Below are positions 50,657 to 59,230 of a stretch of 64,000 bases of DNA, piece by piece. Below the pieces are notes generated by a model that was not told where the DNA came from, did no database searches, and was given only the letters and a program-made list of their open reading frames with translations. Source of the DNA: Nitzschia sp. DOCU1. Taxonomy: Eukaryota; Bacillariophyta; Bacillariophyceae; Bacillariales; Bacillariaceae. The stretch covers positions 1,302,001-1,366,000 of the forward strand of contig OX595995.1 of the NCBI GenBank assembly GCA_951394045.1, given 5' to 3'. Position numbers and translations under genes: made by a program. Positions within the stretch are counted from its first letter, which is position 1, and every line of letters begins with the position of its first letter.

Positions 50657-53600
50657 TTGGTTGCGTGCCGCCCCTCCCAAGAACGGCATGATAGCCGGGC
50701 ACAGTCGGATCCATCCCCAGATGGAGTGCCCTCGGCTCACAAACCCGACCAGCTCGTCAATACCGTATCTCGTGTTTCTACGCATCGTCATCAAGCACCG
50801 AATCGGGGTTATTCATTGCATGATGAGGGGAGAGTGGTCCACGAGAATGGCCTCGACGAACCATGTGAAAAGAACATCCAAGACCCTATACCTGAAGCCG
50901 AACCGCCCCCACTCATGGAACGAACGACTGTAGAGATCAACGAAGATTCTGATGGAGAAGATAAGGACGAACGCGACGCTTTCGTCACAGCAGTCAATTC
51001 GATTGATCTGGACTTTGGCCCTCATATTCCTACACCCGAGCCGATTGTCCCAGATGGATGCACCCAGGACGACGTCACTCGAGGCCTGATCGATACAGGT
51101 GCCTTTGCATCGTGTTGTGGTAAGAAGACTTTTCCGTATCTTCACGGATACAAGCCCTTCGACGAGAAGCATCGATCGCCCATCGTACTTGACACAGCTC
51201 TGGGAAAGCGTGATGAGCCGCATGGCGTCGGCTATCTACACATGCCAGCCCACAACAGTCAAGGCTTTATCCCTGTCGAGTGCTACTACCATCCGGATGT
51301 GGCCGATATCCTTATCAACGAAAAGGATATCATTCGCGGCGCGGGACACGATCCCAAGCGCGATATCCGGGGAGAGTCGATGGCATCTTCCTATGATGAC
51401 GCGAGGTACATTCATACTGCGCATCACCGAGTCAAGCGAGCCTACGATGTGGTTTGGTCTGGCGTACTTCGGAACGGCTACAAGATGTACACCGATGAAC
51501 TCATTCCGGTGGCCGACGACGAAGCAATCGATCAAATGAAGAAAAACGATCCCGAGTTTGCGAAAGCTTGCCAAACCGCTACGATCCAGAACGTCCATCG
51601 ATACCAAGAGCTGGAGTATGCGAAAGTCCGAGACGATTTCAAGCACTCTCTTCCGAGGAAATTCAAATCGCTGCCCTTTCACGAGTATATCCAGAAGAAC
51701 ACTCCTGTGAATGCGATTCGACGACGAACTGAGCATCTCCTGTGGCACCAGCGGCTTGGGCATCCGAGTGACTACTATCTCCACAATGCCCATAAGCATA
51801 TCAAGGGCGTTCCAGCTTTCAAGCACTTGGATCCAATCTTGGACGCTTGTCCGACCTGCATTCGAGCCAAGCAGACGAAAGAACCTGCTAGGCCGCACTC
51901 GACCCGCACTGCGACACTTCCCTTCCAAGGCCTTTCGATCGACTTTTCTTTCGCTGGACAGAAGTCCAAGGACGGGGAGACATCTGAAGAATATGTCGGG
52001 CTGAATGGCGAGACGTGTTGGATCCTGGTCACCGATCACTACTCCAGGATGAAGATCGGTGCGACGCGAGTGTCGAAAGCGCCTCCGTTGAAGTGGCTGG
52101 AAGACTTGCTGAGAGAACGCGCGCCGAGTTGTCCGGACAAGTATGTCTACATGGATCAAGGCGGAGAGCTCTATGCGAGTCCACAAGTTCGTGCCTTGTT
52201 CGAGCGTTTCGGCTACGAAGTCAGACCGACTGGTGCAGATGCATCCAACCAGAACGGCCCAGCTGAACGTGGGCATCGATCTGTGGCGAATGGAATCCGA
52301 GCGCTGCTTGCTGGAGCCAATCTTCATGTGAAGTTTTGGCCATACGCGTTTCATCACTGGATTCGTATCGACAACTCGATGCCATCTCGAGACCAAGAAG
52401 AAGCCCCGTTGAAGCTCGCTCTTAATACTGTGGACGACCTATCTGGGATGCGAACGTTTGGTTGTCGAGTCTGGGTGCGACCACCGGGCGGTCGGAAACG
52501 AAAGTTCAAGATCGCATCGCGTAAAGGGATCTTCTTGGGATTCTTGCCGAAGACGACTACGAATATCTTGTGGTATGATCCAGAGACTGCCCGAGTCAAA
52601 ATCGCCAAGCATGCGCGATTTGATGAAGGGATGAACGACCTCCCGATGGATCAAATTCCGCCGAACGTCGTTCAGCTTCAGCGCTCCGAGTTTGGAGCAC
52701 CGGTCCCCGAAGAAGAAACAGAGACGTCGATTCCCGAGTTTGATGTGGGTTCGTCTCCCTTCTTCAACACTGTATTGAAGACCGTCAAGAACCGGTGCCG
52801 TGGCCAGTCCTTTGGATTCTCTATCGAGGAAGATGAGTTGAATCATCGCGCATTCGTTTCCGATATTCGAGCTGGAAGCAGTGCGTCCAAGGTCTACTCT
52901 TCGCACAAGGCGACGACAAACAAACTTCGCGGCTCGTATATCGTGAAGATTGGGGGAGAGCCAATGTTCTCAAAACATGATGTGCTGACAGCTCTTCGTC
53001 GACTTCGAGATTCGAAAGCGAGAGAGTTTGAGATCGAGTTTGCGCTCGAGCGACGTCAAACCGCACGGGACATCCGCCGTGCCACCAAGGAATTGAACCT
53101 CTTCGATCCGGAGGCTCCCCAAGACATTGAACACGTCCATTCGCTCTGTGTTGAAGATGTTCGAAACATTGCCAACGCGAGATTCCCTGATCAGGACTTT
53201 TCCAGTGAAACCTTGAGCCATCCGGCTGCGACGATCACAATCAATGCAATCAGATCCAAGGCAACCACCGACGCTGAGCTAGCCCTCGGATCCTTCACCC
53301 GTCGGAAACTCAAGACCCTGGATACTTGGCCAGAGTGGGAAGCCGGCGAGAGGAAGCAATTGGACCAATTCCATGAACTTGGGATGTATGGTTCGCCCGA
53401 GCCTCGACCGAAGGACGCTATCGTACTGCGACAGCACTGGCAGTACCACATCAAGCGAGATGGTACCCGGCGAGCAAGGAACTGTTGTGATGGATCACCT
53501 CGTGCAGCACCCATTCTGCATCGTTTTGCACAGACGTACTCTTCGTGTGTTGAACAACCGGTTCAGCGGCTGTTCTTTGGCTTGGCAGCGACGAGCAATT

Positions 53601-55225
53601 ACAAAATCTATGGCGCCGATGCTAAGGATGCGTACGCTCACTCTCCACCGCCAGAGCGCCCCACATACGTCGCGATCGATGACGCGTATGCCGACTGGCA
53701 TCTTCATCGTTTTGGTGTAAAAGTTGATCGCTCTCACGTACTCCGCGTTCAGCATGCGTTGCAAGGACACCCCGAGTCCGGTCGTCTATGGGAAGAACAC
53801 ATCACGGCGATCCTACTGTCTCCCGATCTGGGTTTTACCACGACGACCCATGACAAGTCGATCTATCGCGGAACTTTCGATGGTATTACCGTCTATCTAT
53901 TGCGCCAAGTTGACGATTTTGCGTTGGCGGCCCCATCCGAAGCCATTGCAAAGAGTATCTATGAAAAGATCGGCGCCGCTCTCAAGCTTCCATCCGAGAG
54001 CAAAGTCCCATTCAGCTATCTCGGTTTGATTGCCGATTTCAATGGCGTCGATGTCAAACAATGCTCCGATCGCATTGTGATCAATTGTGAAAGCTACATC
54101 GATCGGGTGCTACGATCCCATGGCTGGGAAACTCCGGGACCGGGCGACTACGACAGCTCCAAGCCCCAAGCTCCCATTCCGGCTGAGTCGATTCCTACGC
54201 TTTACTCTACTGAAGGCGCTGGCGAAAGCACCCCTGAACATCGTGCTTTTGTTGACAAGTATGGTTTTTCTTACCGTACATTACTTGGTGAACTTCTGTA
54301 CGCGTATGTCACTTGCAGGCCCGATATTGGTTACGCAGTCATCACTCTCAGCAAGTTTGCTGCTGCGCCGGGCGACTTTCACTTTGCCATGCTCAAAAAG
54401 GTGGCGAAGTACTTGCGACGGACCAAAAGTTGGGGGATCCACTTTCGGCGACCTACTACGGATTCCACTTTGCCTCCTTGCCCCTTTGAACTCGTTGAGG
54501 CCGATGCATCTCTTCCCGATTTCCCTACGATGGAGGATGGCGTGCGTCTGACATGTTTTCTCGATGCCGCCCATGCGAACGATCTTCGAAAGCGACGGTC
54601 TACTACCGGTTACGCTCTCATGCTTGCTGGCGGCTGCGTGTCTTACAAGTGCAAGACTCAGCCCCTGACGGCAACTAGCAGCACTGAAGCCGAATTCTAC
54701 GCCTCGGTCAGCGCTGCCAAGCAAATTCGCTATCTTCGTGCGATTCTCTCCGAACTCGGCTTTCCACAAGACCATCCCACGCCAATGTACTGTGACAACC
54801 AATCGGCCATCAACATGATCAACGCCCGCATTCCTACTGAGCGCTCTCGTCACATTCTCATTCAGTTCTTCGCCATCCAAGATTGGAAGACCAACGGCGA
54901 CATCGTCATGCGCCACATTCCAGGCATCCTCAACCCATCCGATGACCTGACCAAGCCCCTCGGCTGGGTTCTCCATTCCCGCCACTGTCGTCGCCTCATG
55001 GGACATTACGGCGACCAACCCTCCCGTCCTACCTCTTCATCCTCATCTACATCATCTCGTCCTAACGCTTTGATCGTTTCTTCGTCTCGATCAGGGGAGA
55101 GTGTTGGACAAGATTCTGTCACGAATTCAATCGCGACTACCGCACACAGGACGGACGGCGGAACAATCAAGATTCCAAGCGAACGATCAAATAAAAGCAA
55201 CGGTCAAAACAAAACTCTAAAATAA
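50657..55225 (+). CDS. pol: Copia Pol: protease, integrase, PDZ-like insert, reverse transcriptase, RNase H
   Basis: About 1,522 codons in the -1 frame relative to gag; no early ATG, so a -1 frameshift Gag-Pol fusion is likely. In order: aspartic protease (LIDTGAFASCC, nt ~51090); pre-integrase HHCC (WHQRLGHPSD...CPTCIRAKQ); integrase core with Asp of SIDFSFAG, Asp of VYMDQGGELY and Glu of NGPAERGHRS; a PDZ-like segment (nt ~52790-53060); copia-type reverse transcriptase (YGADAKDAYAHSPP and catalytic RQVDDFALA, where YVDD is common); and RNase H (FLDAAHANDLRKRRSTTGYAL, SSTEAEFYA, YCDNQSAINM). The last ~40 codons run into the 3' LTR. The catalytic residues that I can see are all present. Confidence 0.93.
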   Translation: MVACRPSQERHDSRAQSDPSPDGVPSAHKPDQLVNTVSRVSTHRHQAPNRGYSLHDEGRVVHENGLDEPCEKNIQDPIPEAEPPPLMERTTVEINEDSDGEDKDERDAFVTAVNSIDLDFGPHIPTPEPIVPDGCTQDDVTRGLIDTGAFASCCGKKTFPYLHGYKPFDEKHRSPIVLDTALGKRDEPHGVGYLHMPAHNSQGFIPVECYYHPDVADILINEKDIIRGAGHDPKRDIRGESMASSYDDARYIHTAHHRVKRAYDVVWSGVLRNGYKMYTDELIPVADDEAIDQMKKNDPEFAKACQTATIQNVHRYQELEYAKVRDDFKHSLPRKFKSLPFHEYIQKNTPVNAIRRRTEHLLWHQRLGHPSDYYLHNAHKHIKGVPAFKHLDPILDACPTCIRAKQTKEPARPHSTRTATLPFQGLSIDFSFAGQKSKDGETSEEYVGLNGETCWILVTDHYSRMKIGATRVSKAPPLKWLEDLLRERAPSCPDKYVYMDQGGELYASPQVRALFERFGYEVRPTGADASNQNGPAERGHRSVANGIRALLAGANLHVKFWPYAFHHWIRIDNSMPSRDQEEAPLKLALNTVDDLSGMRTFGCRVWVRPPGGRKRKFKIASRKGIFLGFLPKTTTNILWYDPETARVKIAKHARFDEGMNDLPMDQIPPNVVQLQRSEFGAPVPEEETETSIPEFDVGSSPFFNTVLKTVKNRCRGQSFGFSIEEDELNHRAFVSDIRAGSSASKVYSSHKATTNKLRGSYIVKIGGEPMFSKHDVLTALRRLRDSKAREFEIEFALERRQTARDIRRATKELNLFDPEAPQDIEHVHSLCVEDVRNIANARFPDQDFSSETLSHPAATITINAIRSKATTDAELALGSFTRRKLKTLDTWPEWEAGERKQLDQFHELGMYGSPEPRPKDAIVLRQHWQYHIKRDGTRRARNCCDGSPRAAPILHRFAQTYSSCVEQPVQRLFFGLAATSNYKIYGADAKDAYAHSPPPERPTYVAIDDAYADWHLHRFGVKVDRSHVLRVQHALQGHPESGRLWEEHITAILLSPDLGFTTTTHDKSIYRGTFDGITVYLLRQVDDFALAAPSEAIAKSIYEKIGAALKLPSESKVPFSYLGLIADFNGVDVKQCSDRIVINCESYIDRVLRSHGWETPGPGDYDSSKPQAPIPAESIPTLYSTEGAGESTPEHRAFVDKYGFSYRTLLGELLYAYVTCRPDIGYAVITLSKFAAAPGDFHFAMLKKVAKYLRRTKSWGIHFRRPTTDSTLPPCPFELVEADASLPDFPTMEDGVRLTCFLDAAHANDLRKRRSTTGYALMLAGGCVSYKCKTQPLTATSSTEAEFYASVSAAKQIRYLRAILSELGFPQDHPTPMYCDNQSAINMINARIPTERSRHILIQFFAIQDWKTNGDIVMRHIPGILNPSDDLTKPLGWVLHSRHCRRLMGHYGDQPSRPTSSSSSTSSRPNALIVSSSRSGESVGQDSVTNSIATTAHRTDGGTIKIPSERSNKSNGQNKTLK
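52790..53060 (+). other. PDZ-like domain inside copia Pol
   Basis: Between integrase and reverse transcriptase the polyprotein has SFGFSIEED (position of the carboxylate-binding GLGF loop), FVSDIRAGSSA, LRGSYIVKIGGEPM and a VLTALRRLRD helix followed by a FEIEFALE strand. The order and spacing are those of a PDZ domain (strand, pGS-A, G..I..ing, helix, strand). The assignment is by eye. Confidence 0.6.
55091..55101 (+). promoter_or_regulatory. Copia polypurine tract
   Basis: The purine run AGGGGAGAG ends directly before the 3' LTR, the place and composition expected for plus-strand priming. Confidence 0.75.
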
Positions 55226-55292
55226 CTCTCACTCTTTTACCGTTCAACCTTTTTGCCATTGCAATAGAGTTGAGCAAATAGTGGAGTCAACA
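55102..55292 (+). repeat. Copia 3' LTR (191 bp)
   Basis: Identical by eye to the 5' LTR. The pol stop codon (55223-55225) lies inside it. Confidence 0.95.
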
Positions 55293-55297
55293 CTTTG
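55293..55297. repeat. Copia target-site duplication, right
   Basis: CTTTG, matching 48166-48170. Confidence 0.9.
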
Positions 55298-55610
55298 TCT
55301 GATGGATCAAAATGACCCACAGCGCCAACCATTCGTCTCAGCGTTTGCTGATTTCATGCATCAGTGTGCTAGCAAAGCCGGGGGTGCGTTGGGCAGCCAC
55401 CACCAAGATGAAGCACAGTTCACACGAGCTCAAGGTCTTGAAACAAACAATGATGGTGCCGTTGGCAGTCATAAAGGTGGGGATGCCACCCAATCCCCGC
55501 TGGAAGATCTGAATAATAAATGGTTGCCCACTATCATCGGCAACGCCTTTCTAATGCAACTCGAGTCTTTGGGGATAATTTGTCGCTCTCATTGCTCACC
55601 TGCGGCTTGA

Positions 55611-56475
55611 AATCCTGCACATTGTTTCGGGCTGATGTGCGACGAGAGACCGGCGTTACTACAGACTCACAGGAGGCTGTCCATTGCAACGTCATTTTGA
55701 CTTCATTAACGCAGTAAATACCCCTGCGGGCCATCGTGGTGCCCCGTCATCACGGGCGCGAGTCCCCGAGTTGTTCGGGTTCGTTTCTCTCCCTTTTATC
55801 CTCATTGTTTTGTTGTTTAGCGGTTGTCCTACTAGTTGATAATCAAGTTAGAACCCCTTTTGACACACCTGCGATGCCTATCCGTTAGTTCTTTAGGCCA
55901 GAGCTCAACAAAGAGCGACTTGCATCCCAACGTCGAGCAAACTACTTGGCATACTGCTACGATACCAGTTTACTCCCATTGTCTTCGCCATCCATCGGGA
56001 GAGTGGGAGGCATGTGGGCAAAAAGATTTTTTTTGGCGAGGGTGTGTGTTCTTTGGCTCGGAGGCACGCCGGGCGGATCTTTTGATGCCGATGCCTCCAT
56101 CATGTCCGTCCTTCGCCCGTCTTCAATTCCACGTGATGGCCCGTGAAGGAGCAAAAGATGCCGCAGCAAGCGCCTTTTTTGTTTCGTTGCGGCACTTTTA
56201 GCTTCTATTTTGTGACGAATGAATGATGGTACTCCTACAGAACGGCCATGTAGGTAGCTACCCGTTTTCCTTGGATCTGTGCTAAGCAAAAAGGCAGAGT
56301 GTTCCCTACTACTTGCTTGAAGTAGATCATGTACTACGTGGTAGAAGAGCACTTTATCCGGACGACAAAATGGTGGAGTTATTTCAAAACTTAGACTCTT
56401 CGAAAGAATGGTTACAAATATTGTCCCGAGGCGGGATGAACAAAAAGGGTCTTGACCCACATTTCAGTGTGAGCA
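55611..56475. other. Intergenic, diverged duplicate of the region after 60553
   Basis: About 0.86 kb. It shares ordered patches with 60560-61130, e.g. GACTTGCA(T/C)CCCA...GCAAACT, CGTCGCCATC-like and GGCACGCC(G/C)GGC pieces. The duplication that made members 2 and 3 therefore reached beyond the genes. No gene supported. Confidence 0.55.
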
Positions 56476-58095
56476 TTAAACGAAGGAGAGACACAACTTC
56501 TGATCATTAGTGGCATGCGAGTGGAGATTGTGCTTGTATTTGCTCTCAATGACCTCCAAGCTGGACTGGTGATTAAATATGTGTTTCGATCGGTTGAATC
56601 CTTCTCTAAAGTTGGCAACTTCTTTAGCCAAGAGGGATTCGATTTCTTGCATAGTGGGGCGCTCCATGGGCACGGGGGCCCAGCACTGGGCCAACATTTG
56701 CTGAAAGTACAACGGCCACTCGTCGCAGATTTCAGGCCTCGAATGGGGTTCTGACCATACGCTTGTCTGGAGAGTGGCAATGTTGCAACTGTCGTAGGGC
56801 CTCTCTAACTTTGCCAATTGCCAGCACAGCAGGGCAAAAGAATACACGTCGCAAGAAAGGCCATAATTGCTGCCGTTTCCGACCTCTGGGGCCATGTATC
56901 GCGGGGTTCCGCACATTTGAGTGAGCTTGTAGAGCCCATCGGCGTCTGCCACCTCGGAAGCGAGAATCTCCTTGACCAAGCCAAAATCAAACAAAATGAG
57001 ATCTCCGCTCCTATTGAAGCCAACATTTGCCGGTTTTAGATCACGATACACGATATCGTTGCGATGCAAATAAGCAAGCGCGGAACTCAGCTCGAAGCAG
57101 ATCATCACCAGGTTATTTCGGAGCATGAAATTCTGGTGGTTCGAGGTGCAGTTGTTGGTGGTGCTGCCTGAGCATTTTCGAAACCTCCGTTGGCGAAACC
57201 TGAAAAACAAGCTGTGAGTGCTTTTTTGCTCATGCTTCCATGCTTCAATGAGTGAAGGCAGAGTATCGTGGAGGCGATCAAGGACAACAAAGTAGTTACT
57301 GTCGTATTCGGACTCGTACGATATTGCTCTTAGCTTGATGATGTTTGGATGACGGATACGTCGAAGGAAGTGGGTTTCTCGGGCAAGGTCAGAGATTCCT
57401 TGAAGCATCCTTTGCTCGTGTTTCTTGATATCGGGGCGAAGCTGCTTGATCGCGAACCTTGCGTCGCCATTTGCGCGGATGCAGTGCTCCAATAAAAAGT
57501 TCCTGGATTGGACTTCTTCGGAATCATACAAAAGGTCTTCGTTGGCGCTTTCTTCGTCCCCGTTGGTATCGAGAGATCCGGTTGTATCCGTCACAGTCGA
57601 GGATTCAAGGCCAGGAACCGCAGAAGAAAAGTAGGAGGAAAAACTGCTGCAAGGTTCGACCCGAAGTTTTTTTACTGCACACACGGTGCCAAACGCACCC
57701 TTTCCCAAGAAATCGCCCGTGACAATCTCGTCGTGCCGGAACCTTGGGAGAGCATCGCCGCCGGATTGGTCTTCCATTGCAGAGTGTCGGAATTCCTGGT
57801 CATAGAGTGCTCTGAGGTCTTTTGCAGTAGCCACTGGGATGCAAGATGATATTGACGGGCGCTGTTGTTGGCAGCATTCTATGGGAAGTTTAGTAGGAAG
57901 AGTAGGAAATGAGCAAGGTGCCGTCGTGGGCATACAGCACGGGTTCTCGCCTCTTTGGGGATGATGGGCTCTTCGTTGTTTGTTGCCCGCCGGGTCGTCG
58001 TCTTCATCGGCTAGGTCGCCCCCTGCTGGCACGATGGTGGCCTTGTTGTGTTGTTGCGCACGGAGCTGCAGTAAATCGATTGGCAGCTCGTCCAT
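56476..58095 (-). CDS. Serine/threonine-type protein kinase (TKL-like)
   Basis: 539 residues from ATG at 58095, single exon. The first ~115 residues are low complexity. The kinase domain runs from about 120 to 500: glycine loop LGKGAFGTV; catalytic Lys in FAIKQLRP; ETHFLRRIRHPNIIKL (C-helix Glu region); catalytic loop YRDLKPANV; DFGLVKE; activation segment ending GTPRYMAPEV; DVYSFALLCWQLA; and a final RPTMQEIE helix. An insert of about 70 acidic/Ser-rich residues sits between the glycine loop and the Lys, and another Arg/Asn-rich one lies before the catalytic loop. All catalytic residues are present, so it should be active; YRD replaces HRD, which is tolerated in many kinases. Signalling partners are unknown. 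Confidence 0.93.
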   Translation of the reverse strand: MDELPIDLLQLRAQQHNKATIVPAGGDLADEDDDPAGNKQRRAHHPQRGENPCCMPTTAPCSFPTLPTKLPIECCQQQRPSISSCIPVATAKDLRALYDQEFRHSAMEDQSGGDALPRFRHDEIVTGDFLGKGAFGTVCAVKKLRVEPCSSFSSYFSSAVPGLESSTVTDTTGSLDTNGDEESANEDLLYDSEEVQSRNFLLEHCIRANGDARFAIKQLRPDIKKHEQRMLQGISDLARETHFLRRIRHPNIIKLRAISYESEYDSNYFVVLDRLHDTLPSLIEAWKHEQKSTHSLFFRFRQRRFRKCSGSTTNNCTSNHQNFMLRNNLVMICFELSSALAYLHRNDIVYRDLKPANVGFNRSGDLILFDFGLVKEILASEVADADGLYKLTQMCGTPRYMAPEVGNGSNYGLSCDVYSFALLCWQLAKLERPYDSCNIATLQTSVWSEPHSRPEICDEWPLYFQQMLAQCWAPVPMERPTMQEIESLLAKEVANFREGFNRSKHIFNHQSSLEVIESKYKHNLHSHATNDQKLCLSFV

Positions 58096-59230
58096 CCTCC
58101 AACTTCTTCTTGTTGTGGCCTTTTGTTTTAGGTTCGTGAATTTGTGGTCACCTTCTTGGAAGAATGGATCGTGTGGGGTATGCTAGAAGTAGGTATGCTC
58201 TATGCATTAATATTTTGATTCTTGCTACAAGAGCGTTCGCGTTCACACGTACCGGTATTCGCTTCGTCGTGGGGGGGGGGCAATAGCTACCGGTAGGAGC
58301 GCCGAAAGTGGTGATGAGTGTTATCATAGAACTTTTTCTATATCATATGAAGTAGTACTACCGGTATTGTGTACCGATTGTTGTGGTTTGTTAAATATTC
58401 AATCATTAATTGTGGGAAATGACGATAAACCGAACTTACAAACCAGAGCGTGCAATTAGGATTTTGAACTTCAATGGGGGCTTAATTGCATAGAGTATGC
58501 AATTCGAATTGGGCGCTATTATCCCAACACCACTACGCGTAGCTTAAATGTGAAAGCAAACCAAACGCGAACGATACGGTACCGTCGTAGCTCAAATGAC
58601 AAGCAAACCAAAGAGAACGACCATCACATATTAAAACGAGATGCTTGGAGTAGTAGAAACGGTACCGTCGTAGCTCAAATGACAAGCAAACCAAAGAGAA
58701 CGACCATCACATATAGTAAAACGAGATGCTGGTGTTTGGTTTGATCGCGAGAAGCCATCTTTTCATAGAGCGACGAGCAACCGTATACCGGGTTGTGACC
58801 ATTCCATATGCAACGACATCTTCATAACTGCATAGTAGTCCAACCAGATATGCCAGGAATGAAAGGCCGATTTATGATAAACGCTATTCTATTTGATGCA
58901 GCAGCGTGGCTCTAAGTTGATCTTGGATTCTTCTGGCTACGGACTACACAACTCCGCGGGAAGTTCGCAAATCTTTGAAAGCTACCGGTAATCAGTTCCG
59001 GCAAGAACCCGGCAAAGTTGCTGGATATTCTTTTCTTCGTTCCAGTAGAGATAGATATATGGTAACATCGCATTTGTTTGCGGACTTTCCGCACTAAGGA
59101 TAATTGGTTCTTGACTTTGGTTCCCCGCCAAAACAACAACGCACACAATTGCTCTTTTGCGAGCTTTACACCATAGTCCGTCGTCTGAGGTTTGGTGTCC
59201 TCCTTAGTAGTTCAGTTCACAACGTTGACA
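58096..59230. other. Intergenic with direct repeat and TACCGGTA motifs
   Basis: About 1.1 kb between divergent genes. TACCGGTA occurs at 58250, 58288, 58359 and 58983, and a tandem repeat is at 58578-58730. The last ~80 bp resembles the same position upstream of member 2. Confidence 0.5.
58578..58730. repeat. Direct repeat, two units, period 82 bp
   Basis: Units at 58578-58644 and 58660-58730 are nearly identical, each starting CGGTACCGTCGTAGC and ending ACGAGATGCT. The second has a few inserted bases near the end. Confidence 0.85.

Larger units (their letters stand above)
48171..55292 (+). mobile_element. Ty1/copia LTR retrotransposon, complete
   Basis: The element is 7,122 bp with identical 191-bp LTRs (TGTTGG...TCAACA), a 5-bp target duplication, an internal-tRNA-type primer-binding site, gag, pol in the order protease, integrase, reverse transcriptase, RNase H (copia order), and a purine tract before the 3' LTR. 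I see no difference between the LTRs and no stop within gag or pol, so the insertion is very recent and the copy may be competent. It sits in sense orientation inside a host gene. Confidence 0.96.
47242..55610 (+). pseudogene. TPR-like family member 2, split by a copia retrotransposon
   Basis: The 5' part (47242-48170) and 3' part (55298-55610) are one gene: leaving out the element and one 5-bp target duplication brings the two parts into the same frame at NLLC/LMDQNDPQ, giving 413 codons with no other damage. Family blocks are all present: FARASECNNRGVDNLKGGNFRDG, TAVIFNCALSNHLM, KAIALYRNSIALLTLEKP, LMRDVILMASLNNLLC before the insertion, and KWLPTIIGNAFLMQLESLGII after it. The start was chosen by alignment with member 3. 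As it stands, transcripts would read into the 5' LTR and stop after about 40 LTR-derived codons, losing the last conserved block. The function of the family is unknown. Confidence 0.9.

Noticed and set aside
55690..55770. GC-rich patch with short hairpins, considered as a tRNA or other RNA gene
   Set aside because: No cloverleaf, T-loop or box A/B pattern could be drawn.
58578..58730. CRISPR-like array
   Set aside because: Only two units with long repeats and no spacers; a simple tandem duplication in a eukaryotic genome.
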